Assembly (NCBI GenBank): GCA_002749535.1 | Contig: MZZL01000409.1 | Span: 2,558,160-2,622,159, forward strand | Reading direction: 5' to 3' | DNA length: 64,000 nt | From: Apophysomyces variabilis | Lineage: Eukaryota > Mucoromycota > Mucoromycetes > Mucorales > Mucoraceae | Part shown: positions 34,893-48,003 of the stretch, one piece after another | Numbering within the stretch: position 1 is the stretch's first letter | Layout: each line of letters opens with the position of its first letter | The notes under the pieces: model-generated | Databases searched by the model: none | Told to the model about the DNA's origin: nothing | Seen by the model: only the letters and a program-made list of their open reading frames with translations | Program-made: the position numbers and the translations under genes

Positions 34893-37800
34893 CTATGGAA
34901 CTTCCAGGAAAAGTGATGCCGATTGTTCGCACATGCACTTCGATATTTCCATAATTCCGTCGGTGAAATATGAGATAGGTAAGATCTTGTCATGAATTTT
35001 ACTTCCGCTATCCAAATCCGTCAGGACAGAGATAAAGTCCTGACAAGAAAGCATATTCCCGGAAAGCAATCGTTCGATACAGCGAGCAATACCCTGTGAA
35101 GTTTAAGTGTTCGTAGGCTTAGTTGGAAAGTCATGCGTAAGCTCATAGTATCAACCTCCTGTTTTTCAGATCCTTGCTCTTCGGCAATAATTGCTGCAAG
35201 ATTTTTTGCCATTTGATAAGGATTATCCGCCTGCAGTTCACCATGGATATTCAGTAAAGATTGAAGTTCATTTAGGAATTGCAGTTGCGCGTTGACAAGC
35301 TCTAAGGCCATGGATATATCCTTCATATCTGGAGCATCTATAAATTAGAAACACGTTAATATGATGCAGGTTACTGACGGATATATATGTCTCTGTGCGT
35401 GTATTACTTAGAACTTCTGATGGTGATAAGTTTCGATTTTTCTCTTTGATAGATGCCATAGAAATCAGTTTCGCATAACTTAAAAGCGTCTATAACGTGA
35501 TTATTAGACTAAGCTCCGTCTTATGGAGATACCAGCCTTCCTCGAATTCAGTTCCCACTTATTTCTTATTAGACACCGCAGAGAATGTAACGTCAAATCT
35601 AAATCTCCAACGCGCATAAAATGTTCCCAAGCGATCTCCACGTCTGGACGTTGTTTTAAGAACTGGGTTATGATAGGATAATACGATGTATCAAAAGTAA
35701 GAATCAGTCTCTGTTTACCTAAATTTTACGTTAACTCTTAGCCTCAGACGTTTGGTATCTTACCGTGACTGATATACCAATCAAATAGTTCGAATGCATA
35801 ATCTTCACCATAATCTTTAAGGTACTTTTCCGTCAGCTCTTCGGTCATGTGTTTCTCTTCTCCTTGGGTAACTTCGACAAGTATGGTGAAACACCTGTAC
35901 TTTCTTGCCTTTTCTGCCATTTCAGAGAAAAACTCTTTTCTCAAAGATGCTACACACGCTAGACTATCGTAAATCTGCCTTTGCATATCTTTGCACAACG
36001 TTTGTTCTGGATATCTAAACATTGTGTAAGTGAGATTTAATAGGACAATATGACTTAACTGTTTTTGATATTTCATTGATATCTCTAGTATAACAAACAA
36101 TAACCTTGCAATGTCTCTTACAAGTTCCACTTGTGGTGTTGAAGATGCCATCGCAGCTTCTTGAATACTGCCTTCAGCTGACATGAACCGCTTGGATGGT
36201 TCAGTGCGTTCAGATTCACTTTTACCGTTCTTAAGATCGTTCGCAAAATAATTGCCTGCAGTCTCAACTACACTTGTCAGAATTTTACAGTAGTTTGCTA
36301 ACAGTAAGATCAGAAAGTGTTGTTGTATTATCAACCAACCATACCTGGCCACATGTACTCGTACTTTTGAATATAGTAGGTCTTTGCATTAGCATCCTCA
36401 AATTTTCGCCCGCTTTCAGCAGCTGTCTGTCGGGGAGTAACCTTTGTTATCTAAAAATCGTGGTAGAGGAGACACTTACGAATACGATCCTGCTAGTTTC
36501 ATTGAACATTGATTCTCTTTCCTCTCCTATGACGTTCTTTTGATAAACAAGAAATAGATTTTTTAAATGGTCCAAAAATTCCAACAAGTGGCTGGTCTAT
36601 GATCATCGAAAATTGAATAAACCATTTCTAACCATCGCGGACCTACATTGTTTTTAAGAAAGTCTTCAACAATTTCATCGTCATGAATATGTTCATCGTA
36701 ATCACATGTAGCCTTGATGGCTTCAACCCAAATTTTTTTGTGAACAGTATAATTGTCATCGCCCTGCTGCCTGATAGAAGTTCAGAAGTCGATTAGTAAC
36801 AGCAATTCTCTGTTCATCAACATACTTTCTCTCGAGATACAATTTCCACAATGCACAAGAGATATTACTTAATTCCGCATTAGCTAATAACGTCTTTCGA
36901 TCCTCGATTTCAAGCTATTGTTTGATGAGTATTTGAAAGTTAATATCGTCACATGTACCTTCTGTAACAATTTGTTCTTTTCCAAAGCCTTAGCTATATT
37001 TGAGAGGTACTGCAGTCTTAAAGAAAGAAAAGTACCGATGGATTTACTCTCCAGCATGGACCGAATGCCTGAAACACGTTAACTGTGAAAAAGATGATCT
37101 CATGGCATGTTCTTATACTATTGTACCTTTCTTCAAAATTTCTTCGCTCAGAAGAAGAGTAGCGTCTCTTATACTACCACGGCCGACTTCAGGTTGTAGT
37201 GGGAATGACAACGGCGTCTGAGACAAAGGGCATGAGAAACAAGTAAAGTGTTGTAAGTTCTACCTTGCATATCCTTTGTGAGTTCACCAGTCTTTCATCG
37301 TCCTGCTCGTTAGAGTTGTTGTAAGTGGTACTGGCGGTGTCCATGAAATATTTGTTACCTCAACTTCATATTGACTTGCACCTGTGTTACCGTCTTGCTC
37401 ATCATAACAATCGAAGATAACGGCTTGCTCTAAACGAGATTTAAGTATACTAGTTGCGCGATCCGTCTAGCAGATCAAGTTAATTAACTACCAATGCAAA
37501 TGCAACGAGCTAAGTTTTACCTGTTGATCCACTGTATCATCCTCTCCATCCGAATAAGAGTATATGTTTCTAGAGCAAACCATTTTAGTCTGTTGCTTTC
37601 TCTATTAGTTATACAAATTACCCTTGAGATCGGGGTGCCTTGATTTGATAGTTGTCAATTCGGAACTCTAGTACTCCGCTTTTGGCGGTGAAAATGCATG
37701 CAGTAGTATATCGATCCATCTCGTATGTCGGCGGGTTCGGCTCTTCAATGACAGTGTAAAGAACTGTATCATTTCTTGATTTTTTGAGAACGACTTGTTC

Positions 37801-39410
37801 TTCGAAGCCTGATTGACGGCTAATAGATACTGCGACAACGGTGTCTTCTACAGTGACGAATGCGATTGCTCCGCTTTCCGATACAGAGAGGGTTGGTCGC
37901 TTTTTCACAGCTTTCAAAGTCTGCATGCAGTTACATCAGCTTGTTCTTGCGAATATTTCTTGTAACCTACCACCGAACATGGAAGCGAAAACGCATCGAT
38001 AACTTCATTTTGTGCTTCAAATGAGCTGCGTGCCTCAACGCTATGAGTCAATGCTTCGATATTTGGGCGGTTTTCAAGTATAACAACCGCAAACTGCCAA
38101 TATTCACCCATTTCTGGAACATGATATGACACGAGAACAGCCCATCCCTCCAGTCTAGCAGACCACTAATAAATTCCAGTGTTTCTACGAATTGTCAGCA
38201 TACCTGTGGCGAGCGATATCTTGAACGTGGATTTTGACATTATCAATGTTACTTGTTGATAATAGGCGTTTTGCCACTTTGGCTTTAATTGGTGGAACAA
38301 TATCCAGTCTGGACATGAGCTATGATCACAACTCATCCATATTAAACTTTAAACGTATAGTTAACTTAGACTTACCTGCACGGCGTTTTGATCTGCAATA
38401 TCCCACGTTTGCAATTCAGTGGAAGTTAAAACCACAATGACATCACTGTATGCACACTGAATTGAATATAACCTATCGGCCGCATAACCTCTTTTCAAAG
38501 CGTACCTTGTAGAATGATTGATGATTCTAATCACTCTTCCTGTAAGATTGGATTTTGTGCGTAGAAACGTGGAAAAAATGGGAGAAAGGACTGATGATGG
38601 TATCCATGACGTAAGATGTTGCTGTAAGTTGTTCTGTTGTTGTAACAAAGAAACCCGCAAAGAGGGATTGTCATCTTCACCGGCAATGCTTATCAGATAA
38701 ACTTCGCCCTGTGCTGTGCCTACTGCAGCTCGTTTCTTTGGCAGATGTGCAACATGTGTAACTGAGTCACCGGTCTGCAAGTGTAACTGGTGAGAACAAT
38801 ATACGTCCGGAGCGTCCATTGAATTGACCAGGCTGTTCCAGAATCTAAGTTCGCCCTTTGCACTGGTGGCCAATATACTCAGATTATCTTTTTTATCACC
38901 GAGTATGAGGTTAACAAATGGCGGAATATCCTCGGTCGACGGTGCTGGTAAGGTGAAATTAACAGGTTGAGACATAGTATCTTTGAACTGTCATGCGAGG
39001 CATAAAAAAGTGAGATAGGGTACTTCGACATAAATCACATGTACCTTGTTTTCCTGTAAATAAAGAACTATCTTCTCGTTATATGCCATTAATATGTATT
39101 TTCCGTTCCAAGAAGCGTAGGTGAAAGGAATAACGCCTTTATCTGTCATAATCGTATATTAATCAGCTATGAATGATGCATTTAAACGATAATTACTGGA
39201 CGCCTCATCGCTTAAATGCAACAACGTATATGGGAGATCACACCGTCGGTTAACTCTGTAGGCCTTGGTTTCGCAAAGGACATCAGAAACATTATGATGG
39301 TTTGCAAATACATCTTCCGAATCCGAGATCTTGAGTCGTTTGCTTTGAAAGTAGACGTGTTCCTGGTGAATATCCACAGCTGCCTGGCTTCGTTTGCCAG
39401 GAACATTCAT
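34893..39410 (-). CDS. NUP133: Nucleoporin Nup133
   Basis: A very intron-rich gene; I trace about 20 exons from the ATG at 39410 to the stop at 34893, all with GT-AG introns and consistent phases. The first exons encode the beta-propeller part (YASWNGKYILMAYNEKIVLY, FVNLILGDKKDN, LRFWNSLV, then GVLEFRIDNYQIKA). The later exons encode the long alpha-helical solenoid typical of Nup133 (SEEILKKGIRSMLESKSIG, QKYEYMWPANYCKIL, IRNKTLLSYAKL, GIARCIERLLSGNMLSCQDF). Nup133 belongs to the Y-shaped Nup107-Nup160 scaffold of the nuclear pore and is its membrane-curvature-sensing end. The family call rests on overall order and motifs rather than a strict signature, and Nup155/Nup157 would be the nearest alternative. 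A few splice sites were chosen to keep frame and could shift slightly; the coordinates of the ends are more secure. Confidence 0.72.
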
Positions 39411-39998
39411 AGCTGATTATTTTTTGCCTCACAATAACACTATAAAGGAACCGAATGACAGACAGAACAAAGAAAAAATGAGAAAAAATAGGCTGCATTT
39501 ACAACGCTGTAATGGCGCTGTTTGAATAAGGGAAGCGTACTATAGTATTGTAGTCATTGATCCCAAATATTTCCACCAAGTTCCAAATATCAGGTAAGTC
39601 TGTTTTTAATTTTTGTCTGACTATATTATCGTAAGAGATATCCTAGTAATTGCCATAAAAAAACCAGAGGTTAAATATCTTCTGATCTTTTAACATCTTG
39701 CTTTGTGCGATAGGGCATGCTCCGTTAGGGTTCCGGGACGTTTTATGCCTCGTATCTACTGTAAATCCAACCCTCAAGATCTTGCAAATAACTTCTGTAT
39801 TTTCTTTTTACAAACGCATAATCTAGATATTGTTACTTCTGCTAGTACTCTGTTACCGTTATACTAACAGCAGTAGGCCATAGTTCGAAGTATTGCCCTT
39901 TCAAACTGATTGGCTTGCTCTTGATCTCTCAGTTTAACAGTCACAGCTATAAATTACTGTCCAGCTTGCCTTCACGACGCAGTCAAAGCTTCTTCAGA
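39411..39998. promoter_or_regulatory. Divergent promoter, NUP133 / UPF1
   Basis: 588 bases between two genes transcribed away from each other, so it must hold both promoters. I see AT-rich sequence, and no clear TATA box or repeat. Confidence 0.5.
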
Positions 39999-42900
39999 AT
40001 GGATCATTTCGACGTCGCCTCACAAGATGACTATACGTATCTAGAGTATTCTGTGGACACACAATCTTCACAATACGATTACAATGACTTCACGCAGACG
40101 CAACCTGGGCATCATGAACACGATCACGATCACGGTCTCTCGTTAGCTTCCTTGTCCCTCGATGCTGCTGCGCCGACCGACGAAGGTGAAAATGCAAAAG
40201 CTAATGGAACAACTTCATTTGTAAACGAGTTCCAGTTTGAGGACACCGAAGATTTTGACGCATTTGGGGAAGTGGCTACTCCAGCGGAGGAAAAAGAATT
40301 AGCACCTCATGCCTGCAAATATTGTGGTATTCACTCGCCTGCGTCGGTAGTTAAATGCGTCACCTGCGACAGATGGTTTTGTAACTCGAGGGGAAATACA
40401 TCAGGATCGCATATCATTAATCACTTGGTACGTGCCAAGCATAAAGAAGTTGTGCTTCATCAGGAATCACCGCTTGGAGAAACCGTACTGGAATGTTATA
40501 ATTGCGGTTGTCGCAACGTATTTCTCTTGGGCTTTATCCCAGCAAAAAGTGATACGGTAGTCGTCCTTTTATGCAGGTACTTATAGTGGCTTTTACACCA
40601 TGGCTAGTTAACTGATGTATAATAATCAGACAACCTTGTGCGGCCGTACCCTCATCGAAAGATATGAACTGGGATACCACTCAATGGATGCCACTTATTG
40701 ATGATCGTTGCTTTCTGACATGGCTAGTCAAGATTCCTTCTGAACAGGAACAGCTACGAGCAAGACAGATCACCTCTACCCAGATCAACAAATTGGAGGA
40801 ATTATGGAAGGATAATGGCGAAGCTACTTTGGAGGACTTGGAGAAACCTGGTGTAGACGACGAACCCCATCCTGTGTTGCTACGATATGAAGATGCTTAT
40901 CAATATCAAAACATTTTGGGACCACTCGTTAAGTTGGAGGCTGATTATGATAAGAAACTGAAGGAATCACAGGTAATTACCTTTTAGATAAAAGGTGAAG
41001 GCTTAGGTACTTATCTGTATCTGTAGACTTGCGATAACATCGTAGTGCGTTGGGATGTTGGACTGAATCAAAAGAACGTCGCTTGGTTTTACTTCCCGAA
41101 ACTTGAACTGGGTGAAGTCAAATTGGCGGTTGGAGACGAACTGCGTTTAAGATACCGCGGCGAATTGCATGATCCATGGGATGCTACTGGCCATGTGATA
41201 AAGATTCCAAACAGTATGTATATTATGAGGCCTTTGTTTGTGATCTTTAACAATATGGTAGATGTCAGCGATGAGGTTGCTCTTGAGCTTCGACGTACTG
41301 ATAAAGTACCAATCCAATGTACTCATAATTTCTCCGTTGATTTCGTGTGGAAATCAACTAGTTTCGATCGCATGCAATTGGCTATGAGGACATTTGCTGT
41401 CGACGAAACTAGTGTCAGTGGATACATTTACCATCGACTCTTAGGTCATGATGTAGAGCCTCAGGTCTTGAAAACGCAGATGCCAAAAAGGTAAAGGTTG
41501 CGAAATGGTAGGCATTGCAGGCTGAAACAACGAACTACAGGTTTTCCGCACCAAATCTACCCGAGTTGAATCACTCGCAAGTTTATGCAGTAAAATCGGT
41601 TCTACAAAAGCCATTAAGCCTAATTCAAGGACCTCCCGGCACAGGAAAGACAGTGACTTCAGCATCCATCGTCTATCATTTAGCAAAAATGAACCCGGGT
41701 CAAGTCCTTGTGTGTGCGCCATCCAACGTCGCTGTGGATCAGCTGTCTGAGAAAATTCACCAGACAGGGCTGAAAGTGGTTCGAATCACAGCCAAGTCGA
41801 GGGAAGAGTTGGATTCGCCGGTGTCTTTCTTGACCCTCCACGAACAAGTTCGCAACAATGACACTAATGTGGAACTGCAGAAGTTAATCCAGTTGAAACG
41901 AGAACAGGGTGAACTGAGTGCTTCGGATGAAAGGAAATATAAGTCACTAAAACGAGCTTGCGAAAAGCAAATCCTACAGGTGGGTAACGAAGTATTTTTA
42001 GGGGAAAGGATATATTCTGATAACATGATGGCAGACAGCGGATGTTATTTGTTGTACCTGTGTAGGTGCGGGCGATCCTAGAGTGGCCAAGTTAAAATTC
42101 CGTACAGTACTTGTCGACGAGGCAACGCAATCTTCGGAGCCTGAGTGTATGATTCCACTTGTTCTTGGATGCAAGCAAGTTGTTCTTGTGGGAGATCACC
42201 AACAGTTAGGTCCTGTCATCATGAATAAGAAAGCAGCGCGTGCTGGTCTTTGTCAGTCTTTGTTTGAAAGATTGGTGATCCTGGGTATTCGACCTATTCG
42301 ACTTCAAGTGCAATATAGAATGCATCCTTGCCTCTCGGAATTCCCTAGCAACATGTTCTACGAGGGTACGCTTCAGAATGGTATCACGACGCAAGAACGT
42401 CTCCGAAAAAGTGTCGATTTTCCATGGCCTGTTCCTGAGACTCCAATGATGTTTTATGTTAACTTGGGCAACGAGGAAATATCCACCTCAGGAACATCTT
42501 ATCTCAATCGCACCGAAGCATCGAATTGTGAAAAGATCGTTACAAGGTTTATGAAAGCTGGTATTCTTCCATCTCAAATCGGTGTTGTTACTCCTTATGA
42601 AGGCCAGAGATCATACATCGTTCAATATATGCAATTCAACGGGTCTTTACGTAAGGATTTGTATAAGGAAATTGAAGTAGCAAGCGTGGATGCCTTCCAG
42701 GGACGTGAGAAAGATTACATTATCCTTAGCTGTGTGAGAAGCAATGAGCATCAAGGTATTGGTTTCTTGAGTGATCCTAGAAGATTGAACGTCGCTCTCA
42801 CACGTGCGAAATACGGCGTTGTAATTCTTGGAAATCCAAAGATTTTGAGCAAGGTAACATGTTAGCATATGTCAGTCTGGATTTGTCTTCTCATGTACTA

Positions 42901-43648
42901 TATATGATAGCATCCTTTGTGGCACCACTTATTGGTTCACTACAAAGAGAAAGGCTGTCTTGTTGATGGTGCGCTCAATAATCTCCGTGTGTCGATGATT
43001 CAATTCAGTCGCCCACGAAAAGCGTACAAGAAAGACGACAAGTTTCGACAAGGTCTTGCTCATCAGATTGATGCCAGAGAAGCTTTTGCAAAAGCACCTT
43101 CTGCTGCAGAAAGTAAGATTTATTTTGTTCCCTCATTTCCTGGGTGTATTCTGAACCATTGCATAGACCGTAGAGGTAACCGGGCTTATGGAGCTGAATT
43201 TATGCAAACACACGATCCTGTTGGTTATATTCCATCGGAACTCGGGTCTCTTCCATCCTCGCAATTCAGCATTCCGTTTATTCCGTCTGCCAGTGGGCCT
43301 TTCACTCAGGACTTGTCCCAGACCAGTGTGTTCAACCGAAAGAAAACTGTCAATGCTGCTGACAATTCGGCAGCTGGTCGTTACGGCCCGGGAATGTCGA
43401 CCGCTGCAAGTCGCGGCTTTGGATGGCAATCTGATGCCTCGCAAAATATCTATAGCAGTCAGACCTCGATTGGCCTTGCACTATCCCAAAGTGATCGGTT
43501 GCGCATGATGGCTAGTCAACAGGGCTTGTTGACTCAGGATTCAATTGCTTACGATTACGACGATTATAAGTCGCAAGATATCTCATCGATGTTGAGTCAA
43601 GACTTTGATTTGCGCAGCCAAGCCAGCCAAGCCTATACTCAGTACTAA
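39999..43648 (+). CDS. UPF1: UPF1/RENT1 RNA helicase of nonsense-mediated decay
   Basis: Seven exons (39999-40576, 40630-40972, 41027-41490, 41541-41979, 42035-42853, 42911-43112, 43167-43648) encode 1,108 residues. The N-terminal half has the Cys/His-rich zinc domain ([48 protein letters not shown]) that binds UPF2. The superfamily 1 helicase core follows: [74 protein letters not shown] and [10 protein letters not shown]. The tail contains several S-Q and T-Q dipeptides (LLTQDS, MLSQDF, SQASQ), potential PIKK phosphorylation sites used by SMG1-type kinases. UPF1 is the ATP-dependent RNA translocase that marks mRNAs with premature stop codons. Length matches animal UPF1 (about 1,120) rather than budding yeast (971). 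Confidence 0.97.
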
Positions 43649-44532
43649 GGTTTGCCATGATTGCATCGTCTGTTGTATCCGATTCAGTGTAGCTGTAAAA
43701 AGCAGCATTCGAATCCGACCCGTTTGATCCGGGTAAACAGCTGAGATATGTACTGGATTTCCATCAAGGAACGGACTTGGTCATTGTCCATAGAAGGTAT
43801 CAACTTAACCCTGTAGCGTTTGGACCATTTTGCCCAAGAAGAATGGACCTATTTCTATAAATTACTTTTTCTTTAATCTGGATATAGTTTTATTATTGTG
43901 ATCAGATTCCACCGAATGTCGTATCAATTGAGACTTTGTCTTGTGTCGTAGTTCTGTAAATCCCTTTCCGTTAAAACATGGTAGTTACATGGTGGGTTGT
44001 ATCTAAAACAAATGATTGAATTTAACTCGATCGGCTTACGAATGAAAAGAAAGGGAAGAAAGCAAAGATATGAAATCAAACCATGAGTCACACTAACCAA
44101 CTGTCCTGATATCCTTCTACATCTTCTTTGGATGCAGATACATTTTGCAATATCAAATAGTAGAGACTGCTTACAGTGCCAAGCCCGGTTGGAAATTTTT
44201 TTTTTTTTTGGAGAACGCAACTTATAACTCAAAGCCATATCAGCAATGAGGATGCTCCATACTTATTATCTATAAAAGAAATTGCATGATGATGGACTGC
44301 AAATACAGTGATGTTCCTTCGTGGCGAAAACACTCAGTTAAAGGAATGGTTATATAGTTGGGTAGAATATGACAGAAAGATAGTGTATGTATATGCACTG
44401 CTTAAAAGTAAAAAAAGTTGCTTGTTAGCTATCGATGGGGTAGAGAGCTAGTGTGTAACTCGGATGTTGGTACCCCATTACGATTCCAGTCTTAGTTATT
44501 GTTGATTTTGACAATATTTACAACACAAAGAA
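43649..44532. other. Intergenic between convergent genes
   Basis: 3' UTRs of UPF1 and of the Rab gene face each other here. A run of 13 T lies at 44200-44212. No additional gene is visible. Confidence 0.5.
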
Positions 44533-45493
44533 TCAACAGCATCCGCCACCCGCCTTTGCCTGAGTCTGAGCCACACCTTCGTCCTCCTTGAAGTTGCTGG
44601 TTGGTGGTTTAAGCTTAATTGTGTTCTGTCCCGGCTTGCCAACGGCTGCTCCATCTTGTGCGACCGATTTTGGTACGGCTTGATAAATGTGTTCGAACGC
44701 TGTCTGGAACGCCTTTTCAACATTAGTAGAATCCAAAGCACTAGTTTCGAAGAACAGCATTTCGCTATCGGCCGCATACTCCTTTGCTTCGTAGGTGTTC
44801 ACCGCGCGGGATGTTTCTGACAAATCGGACTTGTTACCGACAAGCATCAATGAGATATTGTGATCGGCATGGTCGCGTAATTCCTTCAACCAGTGATCGA
44901 TGTTTCGAAATGATGATTGACGTGTAATATCTACCATGTCCCCCCATGTCAAATCAGCTAGCCTGGTGTGGCAACCCTTTATCCCTTACCGTAAACTAAG
45001 AGTGCACCAACAGCTCCTCGATAATAACTGGATTTTGTTAAGATGGATCTTCAGCTTTTCCCGATTCCCTTTCATCAGTTAGACTACTTACGCGCCAGTA
45101 ATCGCTCTATAACGTTCCTGGCCACTGGTATCCCAGATTTGTGCTTTAATGGTATGCTCGCCCTAATCCGTCGTTGATGAATATAAAGAAAGGTCTATAT
45201 CAACAATCAAGAATCACTTACGATCTTTATATTCTTCGTGGCAAATTCCACACCTTCAAACGAACAAATGTTTTAGAACGAAAAAGCAGTGTTTTTGTTC
45301 TTCATTACCAATTGTACTTTTGGATTCCAAGTTGAACTCGTCATTCTATACACGTACGCACCCTTCGTTAGTTGAGCGTTTCAGGAGAGTTGGAAAGTGA
45401 TACCGTAAAACGCGATAACAAGTTGGACTTCCCGACACCAGAATCGCCAATGATAACGATTTTGAACAGATAATCGTAATCGTCTTCTGCCAT
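44533..45493 (-). CDS. RAB11: Rab11-type small GTPase
   Basis: Six exons, 45404-45493, 45309-45345, 45222-45253, 45092-45162, 44990-45027 and 44533-44930, encode 221 residues. The first motif is GDSGVGKS, followed by [16 protein letters not shown] (switch I, Rab11-type), [12 protein letters not shown] (switch II), [20 protein letters not shown] and ETSAL. The C-terminus ends in GGGCC, a double-cysteine geranylgeranylation signal. Rab11/Ypt31/Ypt3 proteins control exit from the trans-Golgi and recycling endosomes and, in fungi, secretory vesicle delivery to hyphal tips. Odd point: the G3 box is DTSGQE instead of the near-universal DTAGQE, so residue 66 (the position of Ras Ala59) is Ser. Exons of 32-38 nt are unusually small, but phases match throughout. 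Confidence 0.94.
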
Positions 45494-48003
45494 GAGGTAA
45501 AAAAGAGAGGGAGTGAATAAACAGAACGAGCCACAGGGCTGATAGGAAGTGCAAAAATAGAACAGCCGGATCTGGGTAACATTGGCTTAAAAGCTATGGC
45601 TGAGTGGAATGGCTGAAAGCTAAAAAAAAAAAAAGTACCTTAACAGTATGGCCCTATTTCGTCCAAGTCAAAGAAAGCATAAACTACAAAGTTTTCAACC
45701 ATTCCTATACCCTCGTAGTACGGACATTCATACTAGACGGTCGTATACTCAGGCTGCAAAAGGAAAACATGTTTGACAGAACATGTATGGATCGCAGCGG
45801 AACAGGGCAGTGTGTTCCTATGTCTAACAGTGCATACACTGGACGTTTCAAACGAAAAGCCTGATATGATTCTCTCTTCAACCGCCGTTGATGATTTATG
45901 CATTCGTCAGTCAAGATTTGCGAGGAAGGATAATTGCCTCTCGCCGGGGTTAGGTAGTGGGCACAGTAAGTGCGGACATGCAAAGCAGTCTCACTGAATC
46001 AATGTCAAAACAAAGGAAAAGAACAAGTGGCCGTTGTGGGAATCCACTGTGCCCTGCCAACTCTCGTAAACTAAGCAGTATTTCCAGGTATCGATGTTTC
46101 ACTCTTCTTAGTGGGCATGTCGCCTTCTTTCAAATTAATCGTCGCTAGCCTGAGAAATCGAATGTCGGATGCACAGAACGATTTGTCGTACAAGCTTTGG
46201 TATCTCCATGGATATATCGGATGCATCAGTGTTTTCTTACCTCGTCTTATTATATGCGTAACGGAATAGTTGTTTTTATAATGATCATTCTGTATTCCAT
46301 CAAGGCTGAAGGCTACTGTTCTTGAAACGTCTGCCAGACCAAAGTAGCAGAAGATCGAGCGACAAGGCTACGGTCAAAAGCGCAAAAAATAATTTACAAA
46401 TCAAGTGAATAGGATAGAAATCTATTTCACCGTTATGGATATGCTTGGAGAGGAGTTGCAGACGGGTTAAACAAATGGTCAATTCCAACTCCTACAGCAC
46501 AACAATTGATATCATACGGTTACTGTCGAGCTCAGTTATTCAACGGCGCCGAGCAAACTTGCAAGATGCGACCTTAGTTCAGGAATATTGTACGTCACAG
46601 AAGGTCATACCCAAAACAACGATGATTGATTTTCACCATATTAGGCTTCCTACTGTATCTCAAACCAGCAGCACCCTCTTTCAATTTCTCAGGTCGCATG
46701 AACCTAATAGCGATACATGCTGTCCCCATTCTTTGACGTGGAATCCACTTTGATCATTTGCTTTTTTATGGCTCGGTCAAGAACTCTATTTCCCGAAAGT
46801 AGCAAACCATTGCATTCATCAACAAAATGCCCTGAAAAGCTGACGCTCCTTGTAATCCCGATCCGATATTTAACATCAACAGAAACAATTTGCTGCTTTA
46901 GCAAACAATGGTATTGCTCTGATCCTAGCATTTGCTGAGACTTTTCCGACTGCAAATCACGAGAGATTTTCTTTTTAAAGTTCGAAGATTACGATCAAAC
47001 CGTAATATGGAATACGGGAAAAGAAAAAAGGTTGATCCTACGACATATCAGCCGTCGAGCTTGACGAGATTTCACCCCAACACATTGTTGAATGCTTAAA
47101 AATATTAAAGTACGATCAAGTGGCCTATCATGCGCCACGGTGTCGAATCCCGAGCGCTGTCAGTTAAAATGCGTGTGCGTGTACGTGCACCTGTATGCGT
47201 ATGTATTTGTCCACATTGACATAAGTTCGTTCGATGCCTTTGTTTCGAATGAAAAAATACACGCTCTGCGGGGAAAAAAAGAAGAAGTTTGTAAGAAGTG
47301 GAGATAGCAAGATAAGGTTAGCATACAATGTCGGATGCTTTATTTGCTATTTATCGGGATTGTGTATAGTTGTTGCCGTTCCTCTCATAACGAACGATGC
47401 AGATACACGTTTATCGTTTTGCTTTCATGTTAGCAAATAGTGACATGCATAACATAGTTTGTCCTTTACTTTTTCATTTTCGGAACTTAATCAAAGAGGA
47501 CAAAGTGTTTTATTACTGGACTGATGCTATCGTAAGCAAATAGCTTTACCTTCGGAAGATTCTGACAGTTGCTTATTTTGCTATCTTCCTTGTTTTTTTC
47601 CCCCTTTTTCGTACGGGGTGAACTTGGCCGAGGGCCTGATCTAGCGGAGTTGGCATCTGACAAGACTTCCCTCATCTTGAAGTGTCAAAATACTGCAACG
47701 GGAAAAAGCACACTATACTATTTTATCACGCTCTGTCCTTTTATGTGGATTGTACAGTTTGTGCATAAACGTAAAAAAAGGAGAGTAGTATATTATTTCT
47801 ATAGAAACCCGCATAATGTGTACATGTTACCAACAAACTCTAATTCGCATCGGACGTTATGGCTATTTTCTATTTCTCCGAATCCCGCCCCACCCGAATA
47901 AATTGCGTGGAGTTTAATCGCACCTTGTTTCGTGTATCCTTTCTTTTCTTTCAATAACCTTTGTATGACCCATTCCAACACCTTTTATGATATTAAGAAC
48001 AAA
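45494..48003. other. Intergenic, nothing recognised
   Basis: 2.5 kb between divergently transcribed genes. It holds the Rab promoter at its left end. Open frames are short and on both strands. No tRNA or repeat was recognised. Confidence 0.5.
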
